64,000 nucleotides of DNA from Flavihumibacter sp. UBA7668 (GTDB lineage Bacteria; Bacteroidota; Bacteroidia; Chitinophagales; Chitinophagaceae). Below the pieces are notes generated by a model that worked only from the letters and a program-made list of their open reading frames with translations, made no database searches and was not told where the DNA came from. Positions 17,988 to 27,409 of the stretch are shown here, in pieces. The stretch spans positions 62,001 through 126,000 of the forward strand of contig NZ_DLHM01000004.1 in the NCBI RefSeq assembly GCF_002483205.1. The letters are read 5' to 3'. Position 1 is the first letter of the stretch, and each line of letters begins with the position of its first letter. Both the position numbers and the translations under genes were made by a program.

Positions 17988-18821
17988 ATGGATAGTTTGC
18001 AACAACTAAAAAAGATTCAGGAAGCGCTTCCGGAAAATGGGGTGTTAATGCCACTTTTCTTTATCGGACATGGTTCTCCCATGAATGGAATTGAGGACAA
18101 TCTTTTCAGCAGAGGGTGGAAGGAGGCGGTTCGCCATCTGCCGGCACCAAGAGCTGTTTTGGTAATTTCTGCACACTGGTTAACCAGGGGAAGTTTCATA
18201 ACGGCAATGGACAAGCCGCGAACCATCCACGATTTTGGAGGGTTCCCGGAAGCCTTGTATCAGGTACAATATGCAGCACCCGGAGATCCGGTTTTGGCAC
18301 AGGAAACAATGAAGCTGGTTAAAGCCACTAAGTTAGAAGCAGATCATGAATGGGGGCTGGACCATGGTACATGGTCAGTGGTTCGGCATATGTATCCGAA
18401 TGCCAATATCCCGGTTTTGCAGTTAAGTATTGATTATGCAAAAGAAGCTCAGTGGCATTATCAACTGGCAGAAGATTTATTTGAACTCAGAAAAAGAGGC
18501 GTTCTGATAATAGGGAGCGGAAATATGGTGCATAATTTACGAATGGTTGCCTGGGATAAATTGAATGAAACGAATTATGGATTTGACTGGGCTCACCAGA
18601 TAAATGATAAAATGAAAACCTATATACGGGAAGGCACACACGAAAATCTGATTCAGTACCAGAAAATGGGTAAAGAAGCATTGCTGGCAATTCCCACCCC
18701 TGATCATTATTATCCGCTTTTGTATATACTGGGCCTGCAAAAGGGGCAGGAGGCCGTTGAGTTTTTTAATGATCAGGCAGTGGGTGGATCGCTAACCATG
18801 ACTTCCGTAAAAATCGGTTAG
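17988..18821 (+). CDS. DODA-type extradiol aromatic ring-opening dioxygenase (LigB-like, YgiD family)
   Basis: 277 residues from the ATG at 17988. The metal-binding signatures of the LigB fold are visible: PLFFIGHGSPMN, LVISAHW, the EWGLDHGTWSVVRHMYP block and GSGNMVHNLR. Family members are Zn/Fe enzymes; plant homologues open the ring of L-DOPA, and the E. coli relative YgiD has 4,5-DOPA dioxygenase activity. The natural substrate in bacteria is unclear. The gene is divergent from the methyltransferase and overlaps the lacI-type gene end by 4 bases. Confidence 0.88.
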   Translation: MDSLQQLKKIQEALPENGVLMPLFFIGHGSPMNGIEDNLFSRGWKEAVRHLPAPRAVLVISAHWLTRGSFITAMDKPRTIHDFGGFPEALYQVQYAAPGDPVLAQETMKLVKATKLEADHEWGLDHGTWSVVRHMYPNANIPVLQLSIDYAKEAQWHYQLAEDLFELRKRGVLIIGSGNMVHNLRMVAWDKLNETNYGFDWAHQINDKMKTYIREGTHENLIQYQKMGKEALLAIPTPDHYYPLLYILGLQKGQEAVEFFNDQAVGGSLTMTSVKIG

Positions 18822-19849
18822 ACGGAACCGGTAGATGCCCTTGCTTTAAGCTGGACAGGAAGAATTATTCGTTCCGGAGTAAATGGTTTATGCTTTTGCT
18901 CTATCCGCTCAATAAGTAAACCGGCTGCCCGTTTACCCATTTCAAAAGCATCCTGTACAACCGTTGTCAGCGCCGGCGAAAAAAGATCCGGTGCGCTGAA
19001 ATTGCTGAACCCGGCCAAAGCTACCTGGTTGGGAATCGATTTCCCTAAAGCACGCAAATGTTGGAAACTGGCCTGAGTCATCCTGTCGGATGCTGCCAAT
19101 ACCGCATCCGGAACTTTTGACAAAGAAAATAATTCATTAATGGCAGTTTCAATTTCTTCCACAATTGCACCACCGTGTGCGCAATTTTTGAGCAGGTCAG
19201 GGTCGGCATCCAATCCGGCTTCCTTTAATGCCCGATGATACCCGGTTAATCGTTCCCTGGTCATGGGAAGATGCGTGGGACTCGTAATATGAGCAATTCG
19301 TCTATACCCCTGTTGAATCAGGTGACGGGTAAGTTCATAAGCTCCTCCTTCATTGTCAGATTGCACCATATGGGTGGGAAGTCCTTCACAAACCCGATCA
19401 AAAAATACAATTGGCAGTCCCCGGTCGTGATAGGTTTTCAGATGATCCGTATTGATCGTTTCAGTAGAAACTGAAATCAACAAACCATCAATTGACCGCA
19501 TAGTTAGATGATCCAGCGCCATTTTCTCTTTTTCAAGTGATTCATTGGACTGGGTAATAATGACCAGATAACCTTTGGAGGAAGCAATGGATTCTATCCC
19601 GTTGATCACCTCTCCCAGAAAACTATTGGGAATGGTACATAAAACCACACCAATGCACCGGCTGTTTTTATTCTTCAGGCTTTGAGCCAGCAGATTGGGG
19701 CGATAATTATGTTCTTTGGCATAAGCCAACACCTTTTCCTTTACAGGTTCACTTATCTGGTAGCTTCCCTTTAATGCCCTCGAAACGGTTGAGTACGAAA
19801 GATTAAGTGCTTTCGCAATATCTTTTATGGTGATCGTTTGTATATTCAA
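18818..19849 (-). CDS. LacI-family transcriptional regulator
   Basis: 343 residues. The N-terminal helix-turn-helix is TIKDIAKALNLSYSTVSRALKG, followed by the hinge (NYRPNLLAQSLKNK) and a periplasmic-binding-like effector domain (IGVVLCTIPNSFLGEVINGIE onward). It is divergent from the sugar MFS gene (52-base spacer) and next to the uronate operon, which has a LacI-type CG-centred operator before kduI. It most likely represses these genes and responds to a uronate intermediate such as KDG; the ligand is inferred. Confidence 0.92.
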   Translation of the reverse strand: MNIQTITIKDIAKALNLSYSTVSRALKGSYQISEPVKEKVLAYAKEHNYRPNLLAQSLKNKNSRCIGVVLCTIPNSFLGEVINGIESIASSKGYLVIITQSNESLEKEKMALDHLTMRSIDGLLISVSTETINTDHLKTYHDRGLPIVFFDRVCEGLPTHMVQSDNEGGAYELTRHLIQQGYRRIAHITSPTHLPMTRERLTGYHRALKEAGLDADPDLLKNCAHGGAIVEEIETAINELFSLSKVPDAVLAASDRMTQASFQHLRALGKSIPNQVALAGFSNFSAPDLFSPALTTVVQDAFEMGKRAAGLLIERIEQKHKPFTPERIILPVQLKARASTGSV

Positions 19850-19901
19850 AACCTTTTCTACTGTATATTTAGAAAGTATTGCTCGCCTAAAATTACAACC
19901 A

Positions 19902-21236
19902 ATGGAGAATAGGGCCGGAACTAATTTCGCCGTTCGTGTTTCACTTATTGCCGCCTTGGGTGGATTCCTCTTCGGTTTTGAAACAGCCGTAATATCCGGT
20001 GCAGAAAAAACAATTCAGTCGTTATGGTCACTTAGTTCGGGCTGGCAGGGATTTACCGTTGCCTCCAGCCTGATTGGTACCGTAATAGGGTCACTGATTG
20101 CAGGTGTGCCTGCCCAAAAACTAGGCAGAAAAAAAGTATTGCTATTCATCGCGTTGCTTTATCTGGTCTCCGCTATTGGCTGTTCTCTTACCTCCATCTG
20201 GAGTTTATTTATTCTGTTTCGTTTTGTAGGGGGATTGGCGGTAGGGGCTTCCTCGGTTGTTGGTCCCATGTATATTTCTGAAATAGCGCCTGCTTCCATC
20301 CGGGGGCGACTTGCCGGCTCTTTTCAACTGAATATTGTAGCCGGAATTTTTGTAGCCTATCTTACTAATTTTTTGTTTGTTGATATGGGAGAAGATTCCT
20401 GGAGATGGATGCTTGGTGTGATGGTTGTTCCTTCTTTGCTGTTTGCTATTTTATTACGATCCATTCCTGAAAGTCCCCGCTGGTTATGGATCAATGGTAG
20501 GGAAGAAGAAGCCAAAGGAATTTTTCAAAAAACAGGAGATGAGCTTGCTTTGGAGGAGATTCAACGGGAATCCACAACCGAACATGCAACAGGAGCGGAA
20601 AAATTATTTACCCGCAAATTCAGAAAGCCCATCCTGTTTGCGGTCTTATTGGCCATGTTCAACCAGCTGGCCGGTATAAATGCCATTTTATATTATGCCC
20701 CGCGTATTTTTGAAATGGCAGGCTTTTCCCAGGCAGAATCTTATCTGCAACCTGTTTATATTGGTGCTGCCAATTTATTTTTTACCCTGCTTGCCATGAC
20801 GGTTATTGACCGGTTCGGAAGAAAAAAATTATTGATTATAGGATCACTTGGTATGATTCTTTTTCTTGGACTCACCGCCAACGCCTTCAGAGGAGATCTT
20901 GCAGGAAATCAATATGTACTAATTTACCTAATTGGATTTATTGCATTTTTTGCTTTTTCACAAGGGGCGGTAATCTGGGTGTTCATTGCTGAAATATTTC
21001 CGAACTCGGTGCGTTCACAGGGTGGTTCACTGGGAAGTTTTACGCATTGGATTATGGCAGCCATAATCTCCTGGACTTTCCCCATTATTGTGGAAAGCAG
21101 TCCGCAGGGGGGGTATTATTCCTTTCTTTTTTATACCATTATGATGGTAATCCACCTGATTTTTGTCTGGCGATTTCTTCCTGAAACAAAGGGTAAAAGC
21201 CTGGAGAAAATCCAGCAGGAGCTTGGTATTCAATAA
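19902..21236 (+). CDS. MFS sugar transporter (SP family, XylE-like)
   Basis: The ATG at 19902 (MENRAGTNFAVRVSLIAALGGFLFG) is preferred over a start at 19827 that lies inside the divergent regulator gene. 444 residues and 12 helices with sugar-porter marks: GGFLFGFETAVISGA in TM1, GRKK after TM2, IPESPRWLWINGR between halves, NQLAGINAILYYAPRIFE in TM7, DRFGRKK and PETKGKSLE at the C-terminus. Proton-coupled import of a monosaccharide or sugar acid is expected. It is the first gene after the LacI regulator. Confidence 0.88.
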   Translation: MENRAGTNFAVRVSLIAALGGFLFGFETAVISGAEKTIQSLWSLSSGWQGFTVASSLIGTVIGSLIAGVPAQKLGRKKVLLFIALLYLVSAIGCSLTSIWSLFILFRFVGGLAVGASSVVGPMYISEIAPASIRGRLAGSFQLNIVAGIFVAYLTNFLFVDMGEDSWRWMLGVMVVPSLLFAILLRSIPESPRWLWINGREEEAKGIFQKTGDELALEEIQRESTTEHATGAEKLFTRKFRKPILFAVLLAMFNQLAGINAILYYAPRIFEMAGFSQAESYLQPVYIGAANLFFTLLAMTVIDRFGRKKLLIIGSLGMILFLGLTANAFRGDLAGNQYVLIYLIGFIAFFAFSQGAVIWVFIAEIFPNSVRSQGGSLGSFTHWIMAAIISWTFPIIVESSPQGGYYSFLFYTIMMVIHLIFVWRFLPETKGKSLEKIQQELGIQ

Positions 21237-21251
21237 GACCGAATCAGGCTG

Positions 21252-21269
21252 TGTGAAAACGTTTGCACA
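21252..21269. promoter_or_regulatory. LacI-family operator upstream of kduI
   Basis: TGTGAAAACGTTTGCACA is an 18-base palindrome centred on CG with eight of nine half-site positions matching, the classic form of LacI/GalR operators. It lies 69 bases before the kduI start and after the MFS stop, so it probably controls the kduI operon. Confidence 0.75.
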
Positions 21270-21337
21270 ATTAAATAAGGACGTATTCCGGCAAATTGAA
21301 GCCTGATTCCTTAGTTTAGCCGGTAACGCTTAACGAT

Positions 21338-22168
21338 ATGGAGATCAGATTTCAGCAAAGTCCGAAGGAAACCCGTGCCATGGGTACAGCAGAACTCAGA
21401 GAAAATTTTTTAATTGAATCCATCCTGCAATCGGGACAGGTAAAACTTGTTTACTCACATTACGACCGGGTAATTATAGGCGGAGCCCAACCAGCAGCAC
21501 AAGCACTTGAATTGCCCAACCATCCTGAATTGAGAGCTTCTTTTTTTCTGGAAAGAAGAGAAATCGGTATCATCAATGTGGGTGGCCCAGGTAAAATTCA
21601 GGCCGATGGTCAATACTGGGAATTGTCCAAAATGGATTGTCTCTACCTCGGAAAAGGAACGAAATCGGTACAGTTTGTTTCTACAGACCCTGCAAATCCT
21701 GCACTCTTTTATCTGCTTTCAGCTCCGGCGCATATGAACTATCCAAACCGCCTGATGAAAAAAGAAGAGGTTGTTCCGGTGCATATGGGTGCCACTTCCA
21801 GTTCCAATCAGCGATCGATCTACAAATACATTTTTGAAGAAGGAATTCAGAGTTGTCAGCTGGTAATGGGACTTACCATTCTTGCAGAAGGCAGCGTTTG
21901 GAATACCATGCCTGCGCATACGCATACCCGCCGGATGGAAGCGTATTTCTATTTTGATCTCGAGCCCGGCCAGCGTGTATTCCATTTCATGGGTGAACCC
22001 TCTGAAACCCGACATCTGGTAATGGCCGGTCAGGATGCGGTGATTTCACCCCCCTGGTCAATTCACTCCGGTTGCGGTACTGCCCATTATTCCTTTATCT
22101 GGGGAATGGCCGGTGAAAATTATACCTATACGGATATGGATCCTGCACCTGTTGACACTTTAAAATAA
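21338..22168 (+). CDS. kduI: 5-dehydro-4-deoxy-D-glucuronate isomerase
   Basis: 276 residues, standard length for KduI, a cupin isomerase converting 4-deoxy-5-ketouronate (from lyase products of pectin, alginate-like or glycosaminoglycan uronates) to 2,5-diketo-3-deoxygluconate. The zinc-site segment MPAHTHTRRMEAYFYFDL supplies two His and Glu, and the fourth ligand is probably the His in PPWSIHSGCGTAHYSF. It follows the LacI operator and is the first gene of the operon. Confidence 0.95.
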   Translation: MEIRFQQSPKETRAMGTAELRENFLIESILQSGQVKLVYSHYDRVIIGGAQPAAQALELPNHPELRASFFLERREIGIINVGGPGKIQADGQYWELSKMDCLYLGKGTKSVQFVSTDPANPALFYLLSAPAHMNYPNRLMKKEEVVPVHMGATSSSNQRSIYKYIFEEGIQSCQLVMGLTILAEGSVWNTMPAHTHTRRMEAYFYFDLEPGQRVFHFMGEPSETRHLVMAGQDAVISPPWSIHSGCGTAHYSFIWGMAGENYTYTDMDPAPVDTLK

Positions 22169-22183
22169 AATGTATTGCCTGCC

Positions 22184-23473
22184 ATGTTAATAACAAACAA
22201 CCTTTGCCGATCCTTTTCTGTACTCTTGTGCATATTGGGCATGAATGCCTGCAAGCCGGGATCAGTTGTGCTTTCCTTTTATCTGGAGAACCCTTCTGAT
22301 CAACCCAGGAATGCGGCTCTTGTGTTGCTTACCCGTGCGGCAATTCAGGACAAATCAAAAGAAAAAATTTCACCTTATTACAAGGTACTGCTGAATGATA
22401 AAGTGGTAGACTGTCAATTTGATGATATTGATAAAGATGGCCAATGGGATGAATTGGTTTTTCTGCAGGATTTTAAAGCCGGCGAAAAAATCACCATTCA
22501 TCTTGAAGGAATTGAAAAGCCGGATACAATTAATGTTACTCCACGTGCACATGTTCGTCATAAACGAAAACTGGACGGCCCTGAATTTGGTCCTTCTTTA
22601 GAAAGAGATTCAATTGATGGAACGCAAAAAGCGACAGATTTCACCAAACAAAAACTTCCTCCATTTTTAACAGAGGGACCAGCCTGGGAAAACGACCAGT
22701 TGGGATTCCGGCTTTATTACGATGTTCGTAACGGGAAGGATATCTGGGGTAAGTTAATACCAGACATGGTATTGGATAAAGTAGGAACTGATACTGCGAA
22801 AAGTTATCATAACCTGGATAGCTGGGGGATGGATTTGTTAAAAGTAGGAAGTTCACTTGGAGCAGGTGCGCTGGCACTTTATATTCCTGATCTGGATGGA
22901 AAGGACAGTCTTGTTAGGGTCGGAGGATCCAATATTGGTAAAACGGTTTACGAGCAGGTGGCTGACGGTCCGGTACGTGCTATTTTTCGTATGCATTATA
23001 ATGACTGGAAGCTGCATCCATCTGTTTCACCGGTATCTATAACCGAAGTAATTCAAATCTGGGGCGGACAGTTATTTTATGAATCCAGCGTAATTGTAAA
23101 GCAATTGCCCAAACAGGCTCAGTTGGTAACGGGCATCGTTAATTTGCATGATGCGGAAAAGAAAGAACTAAAACAAGGTACAGCCCGCGCAGTATATACG
23201 CACCATATCCAAAGCGAAAATAAAGATGCACTGGGGATGGCAATTGTTCTGTCAGAAAATGAACTGTCTGGGTTTACTACAAGTAAGAATACTGATACTG
23301 ATATAAAGAATACCTATCTGGTAAAGATGAAAACAAGCGAAAATCAGGCAGTCCGTTTTCGGTTTTATGCAGCTTGGGAAAAATCACATCCAGCCAATGC
23401 GAAAGCGATTGGATTTGAAGAATTCCTGAATAAAGAACTACAGCAGTTTCAGCAACCTCTAATAATCCGCTGA
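22184..23473 (+). CDS. DUF4861-like exported protein
   Basis: The ATG at 22184 gives 429 residues. The N-terminus has a hydrophobic stretch followed by GMNAC, a plausible though imperfect lipobox, so it may be an outer-membrane or periplasmic lipoprotein. The mature part (LGFRLYYDVRNGKDIWGK, YHNLDSWGMDLLKVGSSLGAG, GPVRAIFRMHYNDW) resembles DUF4861, a beta-rich family found in polysaccharide-utilisation and uronate loci; no activity is assigned by me. It lies between kduI (15 bases) and kdgK (1-base overlap TGATG), so it is translationally linked to uronate metabolism. Confidence 0.7.
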   Translation: MLITNNLCRSFSVLLCILGMNACKPGSVVLSFYLENPSDQPRNAALVLLTRAAIQDKSKEKISPYYKVLLNDKVVDCQFDDIDKDGQWDELVFLQDFKAGEKITIHLEGIEKPDTINVTPRAHVRHKRKLDGPEFGPSLERDSIDGTQKATDFTKQKLPPFLTEGPAWENDQLGFRLYYDVRNGKDIWGKLIPDMVLDKVGTDTAKSYHNLDSWGMDLLKVGSSLGAGALALYIPDLDGKDSLVRVGGSNIGKTVYEQVADGPVRAIFRMHYNDWKLHPSVSPVSITEVIQIWGGQLFYESSVIVKQLPKQAQLVTGIVNLHDAEKKELKQGTARAVYTHHIQSENKDALGMAIVLSENELSGFTTSKNTDTDIKNTYLVKMKTSENQAVRFRFYAAWEKSHPANAKAIGFEEFLNKELQQFQQPLIIR

Positions 23474-24489
23474 TGAAAAAAATTGCCTGCCTGGGAGAAT
23501 TTCTATTACGGATGTCGCCGGAAATGCCCGGTACCTGGATTCATCAGGCCTCTATTCCAGTGTACCTGGGTGGCGCAGAATTTAATGTGGCAGCAGCACT
23601 TCAAAACTGGGGCAACCCGGTCAAATATATTTCTGCTCTTCCTTCCAATAGTGTAGCGGACGATGTATTGACTGAAATTCAAAGGATGGGTATGGATACC
23701 AGTGCCATTCAACGCACTGGTGAACGCATCGGGGTGTATATCCTTCCACAAGGCGCAGACCTGAAAAATGCAGGTGTCATATATGACCGTGCCGGATCCT
23801 CCTTTGCATCCCTTCAAGCTGGAAAACTACTCTGGAAAGAACTTTTGAAGGATTGCGCAATTCTTCATTTCAGTGCAATCAGTCCCGGTTTGTCTGAACA
23901 GACTGCTGCAGTTTGCCTGGAGGCGGTAGAAGCTGCTGCAGACATGGGATTGCTTATTTCTGTTGATCTTAATTACCGTAACAAATTATGGAAATACGGT
24001 ATTTCGCCTGTTTTCATTATGCCTGCACTTGTAAAGCATTGCCATATTGTAATGGGAAATATCTGGTCGGCCCATGAATTGGTGGGATCACCCCTGGATG
24101 AACAAATTCACGAAAAAAAATCAAAGTCTGCCTACCTTGAGCAGGCGGGTATAACTGCCGCGTATATACGAAAAATGGCACCTGACTGTAAGTGGGTGGC
24201 AAATACGTTCCGATTTGATCAACCGGAAGGGATTCATTATTATGCATCACTGGATACGGAAAGCGGGCAATATGTTTCACCGGATTTCAATGCTTCAATC
24301 ATCGTTGATCGGGTTGGAAGCGGAGATTGTTTTATGGCAGGACTATTACATGGGTGGAATCATGCTGAAAATCCAGATAAGGTGGTGAAATTGGCTGCAG
24401 TTGCTGCAGTAGGAAAACTGCAGGAAAAGGGTGACTTTACAAAACAAAGCATCGAATCCATTTATAAAAAAATGCAAGCTCATGTCTGA
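23473..24489 (+). CDS. kdgK: PfkB-family 2-keto-3-deoxygluconate kinase
   Basis: 338 residues. The N-terminus GEFLLRMSPE and GGAEFNVAAALQNWG are typical of KdgK; the catalytic PfkB signature is DRVGSGDCFMAGLLHG with the base Asp in the GSGD motif. It phosphorylates KDG to KDPG for the aldolase encoded by the next gene, which it overlaps by 8 bases. The start overlaps the previous stop by one base. Confidence 0.9.
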   Translation: MKKIACLGEFLLRMSPEMPGTWIHQASIPVYLGGAEFNVAAALQNWGNPVKYISALPSNSVADDVLTEIQRMGMDTSAIQRTGERIGVYILPQGADLKNAGVIYDRAGSSFASLQAGKLLWKELLKDCAILHFSAISPGLSEQTAAVCLEAVEAAADMGLLISVDLNYRNKLWKYGISPVFIMPALVKHCHIVMGNIWSAHELVGSPLDEQIHEKKSKSAYLEQAGITAAYIRKMAPDCKWVANTFRFDQPEGIHYYASLDTESGQYVSPDFNASIIVDRVGSGDCFMAGLLHGWNHAENPDKVVKLAAVAAVGKLQEKGDFTKQSIESIYKKMQAHV

Positions 24490-25141
24490 CAATACTGCAC
24501 TATATAAGGCGCTCCGCAAACAGGCAGTATTGCCACTTTTCTATCATCAGGATCCATTGGTATGTGAGCGAACTATTCAGGCCTTGTATGAAGGAGGCAT
24601 CCGGTTGGTTGAGTTTACCAATAGAGGAGAACAGGCGCTGCCGAATTTCAGCAGGCTTGTGCAACTAAGAAGTACTGCATGGCCGGATTTACAACTCGCC
24701 ATTGGTACCATTAAAACACCGGCCCAGGCAACACAATTTCTGAACGCCGGAGCAGATTTTGTTATTTGTCCGGGTACAGTGAAAGAAGTTGGTGAAACTG
24801 TTCATGCAGCAGGAAAATGTTGGATACCCGGCGCAATGACGGTATCAGAAATATTATTGGCACAGGCAACCGGCGCAGGATTCATAAAACTATTTCCGGG
24901 TAATTTGCTGGGACCTTCCTTTATGGCAGGAATCCGCGATATATTTCCGGAGCTCTATTTCATGCCTACAGGAGGCGTGGAATTAACGATTGAAAATTTA
25001 CAAGCCTGGTTCAGAGCAGGTGTAAGTGCTGTTGGTTTGGGTAGCAAATTCCTTTCAAAGGAATTACTGGCAAGTGGTAACTATACTGCAATTACCGAAC
25101 AAACACGAACGGCACTTGAGCTGGTAAAGCAGGTAAAATAA
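24482..25141 (+). CDS. eda: 2-keto-3-deoxy-6-phosphogluconate aldolase
   Basis: The ATG at 24482 (MSDNTALYKALRKQ) gives 219 residues, usual for Eda; an upstream frame to 24431 lies inside kdgK. The catalytic Glu is in RLVEFTNRG, the Schiff-base Lys in GAGFIKLFPGN, and the phosphate-binding segment is MPTGGVELTIEN. It splits KDPG into pyruvate and glyceraldehyde-3-phosphate, completing uronate breakdown. Confidence 0.92.
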   Translation: MSDNTALYKALRKQAVLPLFYHQDPLVCERTIQALYEGGIRLVEFTNRGEQALPNFSRLVQLRSTAWPDLQLAIGTIKTPAQATQFLNAGADFVICPGTVKEVGETVHAAGKCWIPGAMTVSEILLAQATGAGFIKLFPGNLLGPSFMAGIRDIFPELYFMPTGGVELTIENLQAWFRAGVSAVGLGSKFLSKELLASGNYTAITEQTRTALELVKQVK

Positions 25142-25154
25142 AGCACTTGACCAT

Positions 25155-26450
25155 ATGACAAATTCAAAATCGAACTATCGGTGGACGATCTGCGGACTGA
25201 TTTTTTTTGCTACTACGATTAACTATCTGGATCGGGCGGTTATCAGTTTATTGAAAGGTCCGCTTGAAAAAGAGTTTAACTGGACAGAATCGGATTATGC
25301 CAATATTGTAATTGCTTTTCAGTTGTCTTATGCAGTTGGTCTTTTATTGATGGGGCCTTTAGTAGATAAAATTGGAACCAGGATGGGATATGCGCTTGCC
25401 ATTGTCGGATGGAGTATTGCTGCAGTCGGACATGCATTGGTAAGTTCAACGCTTGGTTTTATCATGGCCCGGGCCGCATTGGGAATTACAGAAGCAGGTA
25501 ACTTTCCGGCTGCCATCAAAACAGTGGCAGAATGGTTCCCCAAAAAGGAACGCGCACTTGCTACGGGTATATTTAATTCAGGAGCCAATGTGGGAGCAAT
25601 CCTTGCACCGCTGACTGTACCATATATCGCTGTAGAATGGGGGTGGCAATGGGCATTCATACTTACTGCAGCAACCGGACTGATCTGGCTATTCTTTTGG
25701 TTTAAAGGTTATGGTAATCCGGCCACTCATCCCAAAGTGAATAAAGAAGAATTAGCCTTTATCAATAGTGATACCATCGAAACAGCAGTGGATACGCCAA
25801 AAGAACCTACACTGAGCTGGTTCAGTTTACTGGGTTTTCGCCAAACCTGGGCATTTGTGATGGGTAAATTTCTTACTGATCCGATCTGGTGGTTCTATTT
25901 ATTCTGGCTTCCTTCCTTTTTAAAGGCGGAGTACCAGACAGAAAATACAGCGATGGCTCTTCCGGTTGCACTGGTTTATCTGATGTCGACCGTTGGAAGT
26001 GTATTGGGAGGCTGGTTACCACTGCGGTTTATTAAATCGGGATGGCCTGTTTTCAGAAGCCGCAAAACTGCTATGTTTATCTATGCATTATGCGCCCTGC
26101 CCGTTATGTCTGCCCAGTGGCTGGGAAGTATTAATATGTGGTATGCCGTCCTTATTATCGGGCTGGCAGCAGCAGCCCACCAGGCCTGGAGTGCCAATAT
26201 TTTTACCACAGTTTCTGATATGTTCCCTAAATCTTCCGTTGCTTCCGTAACCGGGTTAGGTGGTATGGCGGGTGCAATCGGAGGGATTCTGATTGCAAAA
26301 ATGGCCGGACTCCTGTTTGATCATTACAAAGCGTTAGGCAAGATAGAAGTAGGTTATTTTATTCTGTTTATTGTTTGTGCCGTGGCTTATCTGGTAGCCT
26401 GGTGTATTATGCATGTATTGGTTCCGAGGATGAAAGAGATCAAAGTTTGA
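25155..26450 (+). CDS. MFS hexuronate transporter (ExuT-like, ACS family)
   Basis: 431 residues, 12 helices. The TM1 motif TTINYLDRAVISLL and the GLLLMGPLVDKIGTRMGY loop mark the anion:cation symporter family that includes ExuT and GudP. The AALGITEAGNFPAAIKTVAEWFP segment is strongly conserved in hexuronate carriers. Its place after eda supports import of glucuronate, galacturonate or an unsaturated uronate. Confidence 0.88.
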   Translation: MTNSKSNYRWTICGLIFFATTINYLDRAVISLLKGPLEKEFNWTESDYANIVIAFQLSYAVGLLLMGPLVDKIGTRMGYALAIVGWSIAAVGHALVSSTLGFIMARAALGITEAGNFPAAIKTVAEWFPKKERALATGIFNSGANVGAILAPLTVPYIAVEWGWQWAFILTAATGLIWLFFWFKGYGNPATHPKVNKEELAFINSDTIETAVDTPKEPTLSWFSLLGFRQTWAFVMGKFLTDPIWWFYLFWLPSFLKAEYQTENTAMALPVALVYLMSTVGSVLGGWLPLRFIKSGWPVFRSRKTAMFIYALCALPVMSAQWLGSINMWYAVLIIGLAAAAHQAWSANIFTTVSDMFPKSSVASVTGLGGMAGAIGGILIAKMAGLLFDHYKALGKIEVGYFILFIVCAVAYLVAWCIMHVLVPRMKEIKV

Positions 26451-26476
26451 TTATTTTAGTTCTCAAATAAACGAGC

Positions 26477-27394
26477 ATGCAAACTGCCATATGGGGAATT
26501 GATTTGGGGGGCACAAAAATTGAAGGGGTCATCCTGCCATCTTTAGAAGATCCAACGCCAATTCTTCGAACAAGGGTTCCGACAGAGGCTGAAAAAGGCT
26601 ATCAACACATTGTTTCGCAAATTGGTGTGTTGGTACGTCAAATGAGTAAAGAATCCGGCTTAACACCGGAAAGAATAGGTATTGGTACGCCGGGCGTATT
26701 GGATCCGGTATTACATACCATGAAAAACTGCAATAGTACGGCACTCAATGGAAATCCACTGCAGGCGGATCTGGAAAAGGAGTTAGGTATATCGGTTGTA
26801 CTTGCAAATGATGCCAACTGTTTCGCACTGGCGGAAACACATTGGGGTGCCATCAAACAGAATGTTCCGGACGCACGGCTTGTTTTTGGAATCATTATGG
26901 GAACCGGTGTGGGTGGTGGAATCGTTCACCATGGGCAGGTTTGGAATGGGAGACATGGAATTGCAGGAGAATGGGGACATATTTTTCTGGATGATTCCGG
27001 CGGACCCTGTTATTGTGGACGTGCGGGATGTGTGGAAACTATTTTAAGCGGGCCTTCCCTTCAACGCTTTTATACTACTCAAAGCGGTTTGAAAAAAACA
27101 CTCAAAGAAATAGTTGGCTTAAGTGAAGCAGGAGATGCCGCTGCGGTAGCAACAATGGATCGCTTGCATCAATTTTTTGGAAAAGCGGTTTCTATTATTA
27201 CCAACTTGCTTGATCCGGATGCCATAATTGTTGGAGGAGGAGTTGGAAATATAGCCAGTATTTATAGCAGTGGAAGAAGCAGTCTGGAGCAATATATCTT
27301 CAATAACCGGCTTGATACGCCGATTCTTTCGCCTTTGCTGGGTGATAGTGCAGGTGTTTTTGGAGCTGCCGCACTGGTAGCTGACCAGAATTGA
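26477..27394 (+). CDS. ROK-family sugar kinase
   Basis: 305 residues. ATP-binding motif GIDLGGTKIEGVIL, sugar-binding/catalytic NDANCFALAE, ROK zinc motif in CYCGRAGCVE preceded by EWGH, and phosphate motif AIIVGGGVGN. Probably a glucokinase or fructokinase; a ROK kinase in a uronate locus may handle a co-released neutral sugar. It begins 26 bases after the transporter and ends the likely operon. Confidence 0.88.
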   Translation: MQTAIWGIDLGGTKIEGVILPSLEDPTPILRTRVPTEAEKGYQHIVSQIGVLVRQMSKESGLTPERIGIGTPGVLDPVLHTMKNCNSTALNGNPLQADLEKELGISVVLANDANCFALAETHWGAIKQNVPDARLVFGIIMGTGVGGGIVHHGQVWNGRHGIAGEWGHIFLDDSGGPCYCGRAGCVETILSGPSLQRFYTTQSGLKKTLKEIVGLSEAGDAAAVATMDRLHQFFGKAVSIITNLLDPDAIIVGGGVGNIASIYSSGRSSLEQYIFNNRLDTPILSPLLGDSAGVFGAAALVADQN

Positions 27395-27409
27395 TTAGTT
27401 TTCCTACTG

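Noticed and set aside
19855..19875. TTTCTA-N9-TAGAAA inverted repeat between lacI and the MFS gene as LacI operator
   Set aside because: AT-rich, no CG centre and unlike the strong operator at 21252; may be chance.
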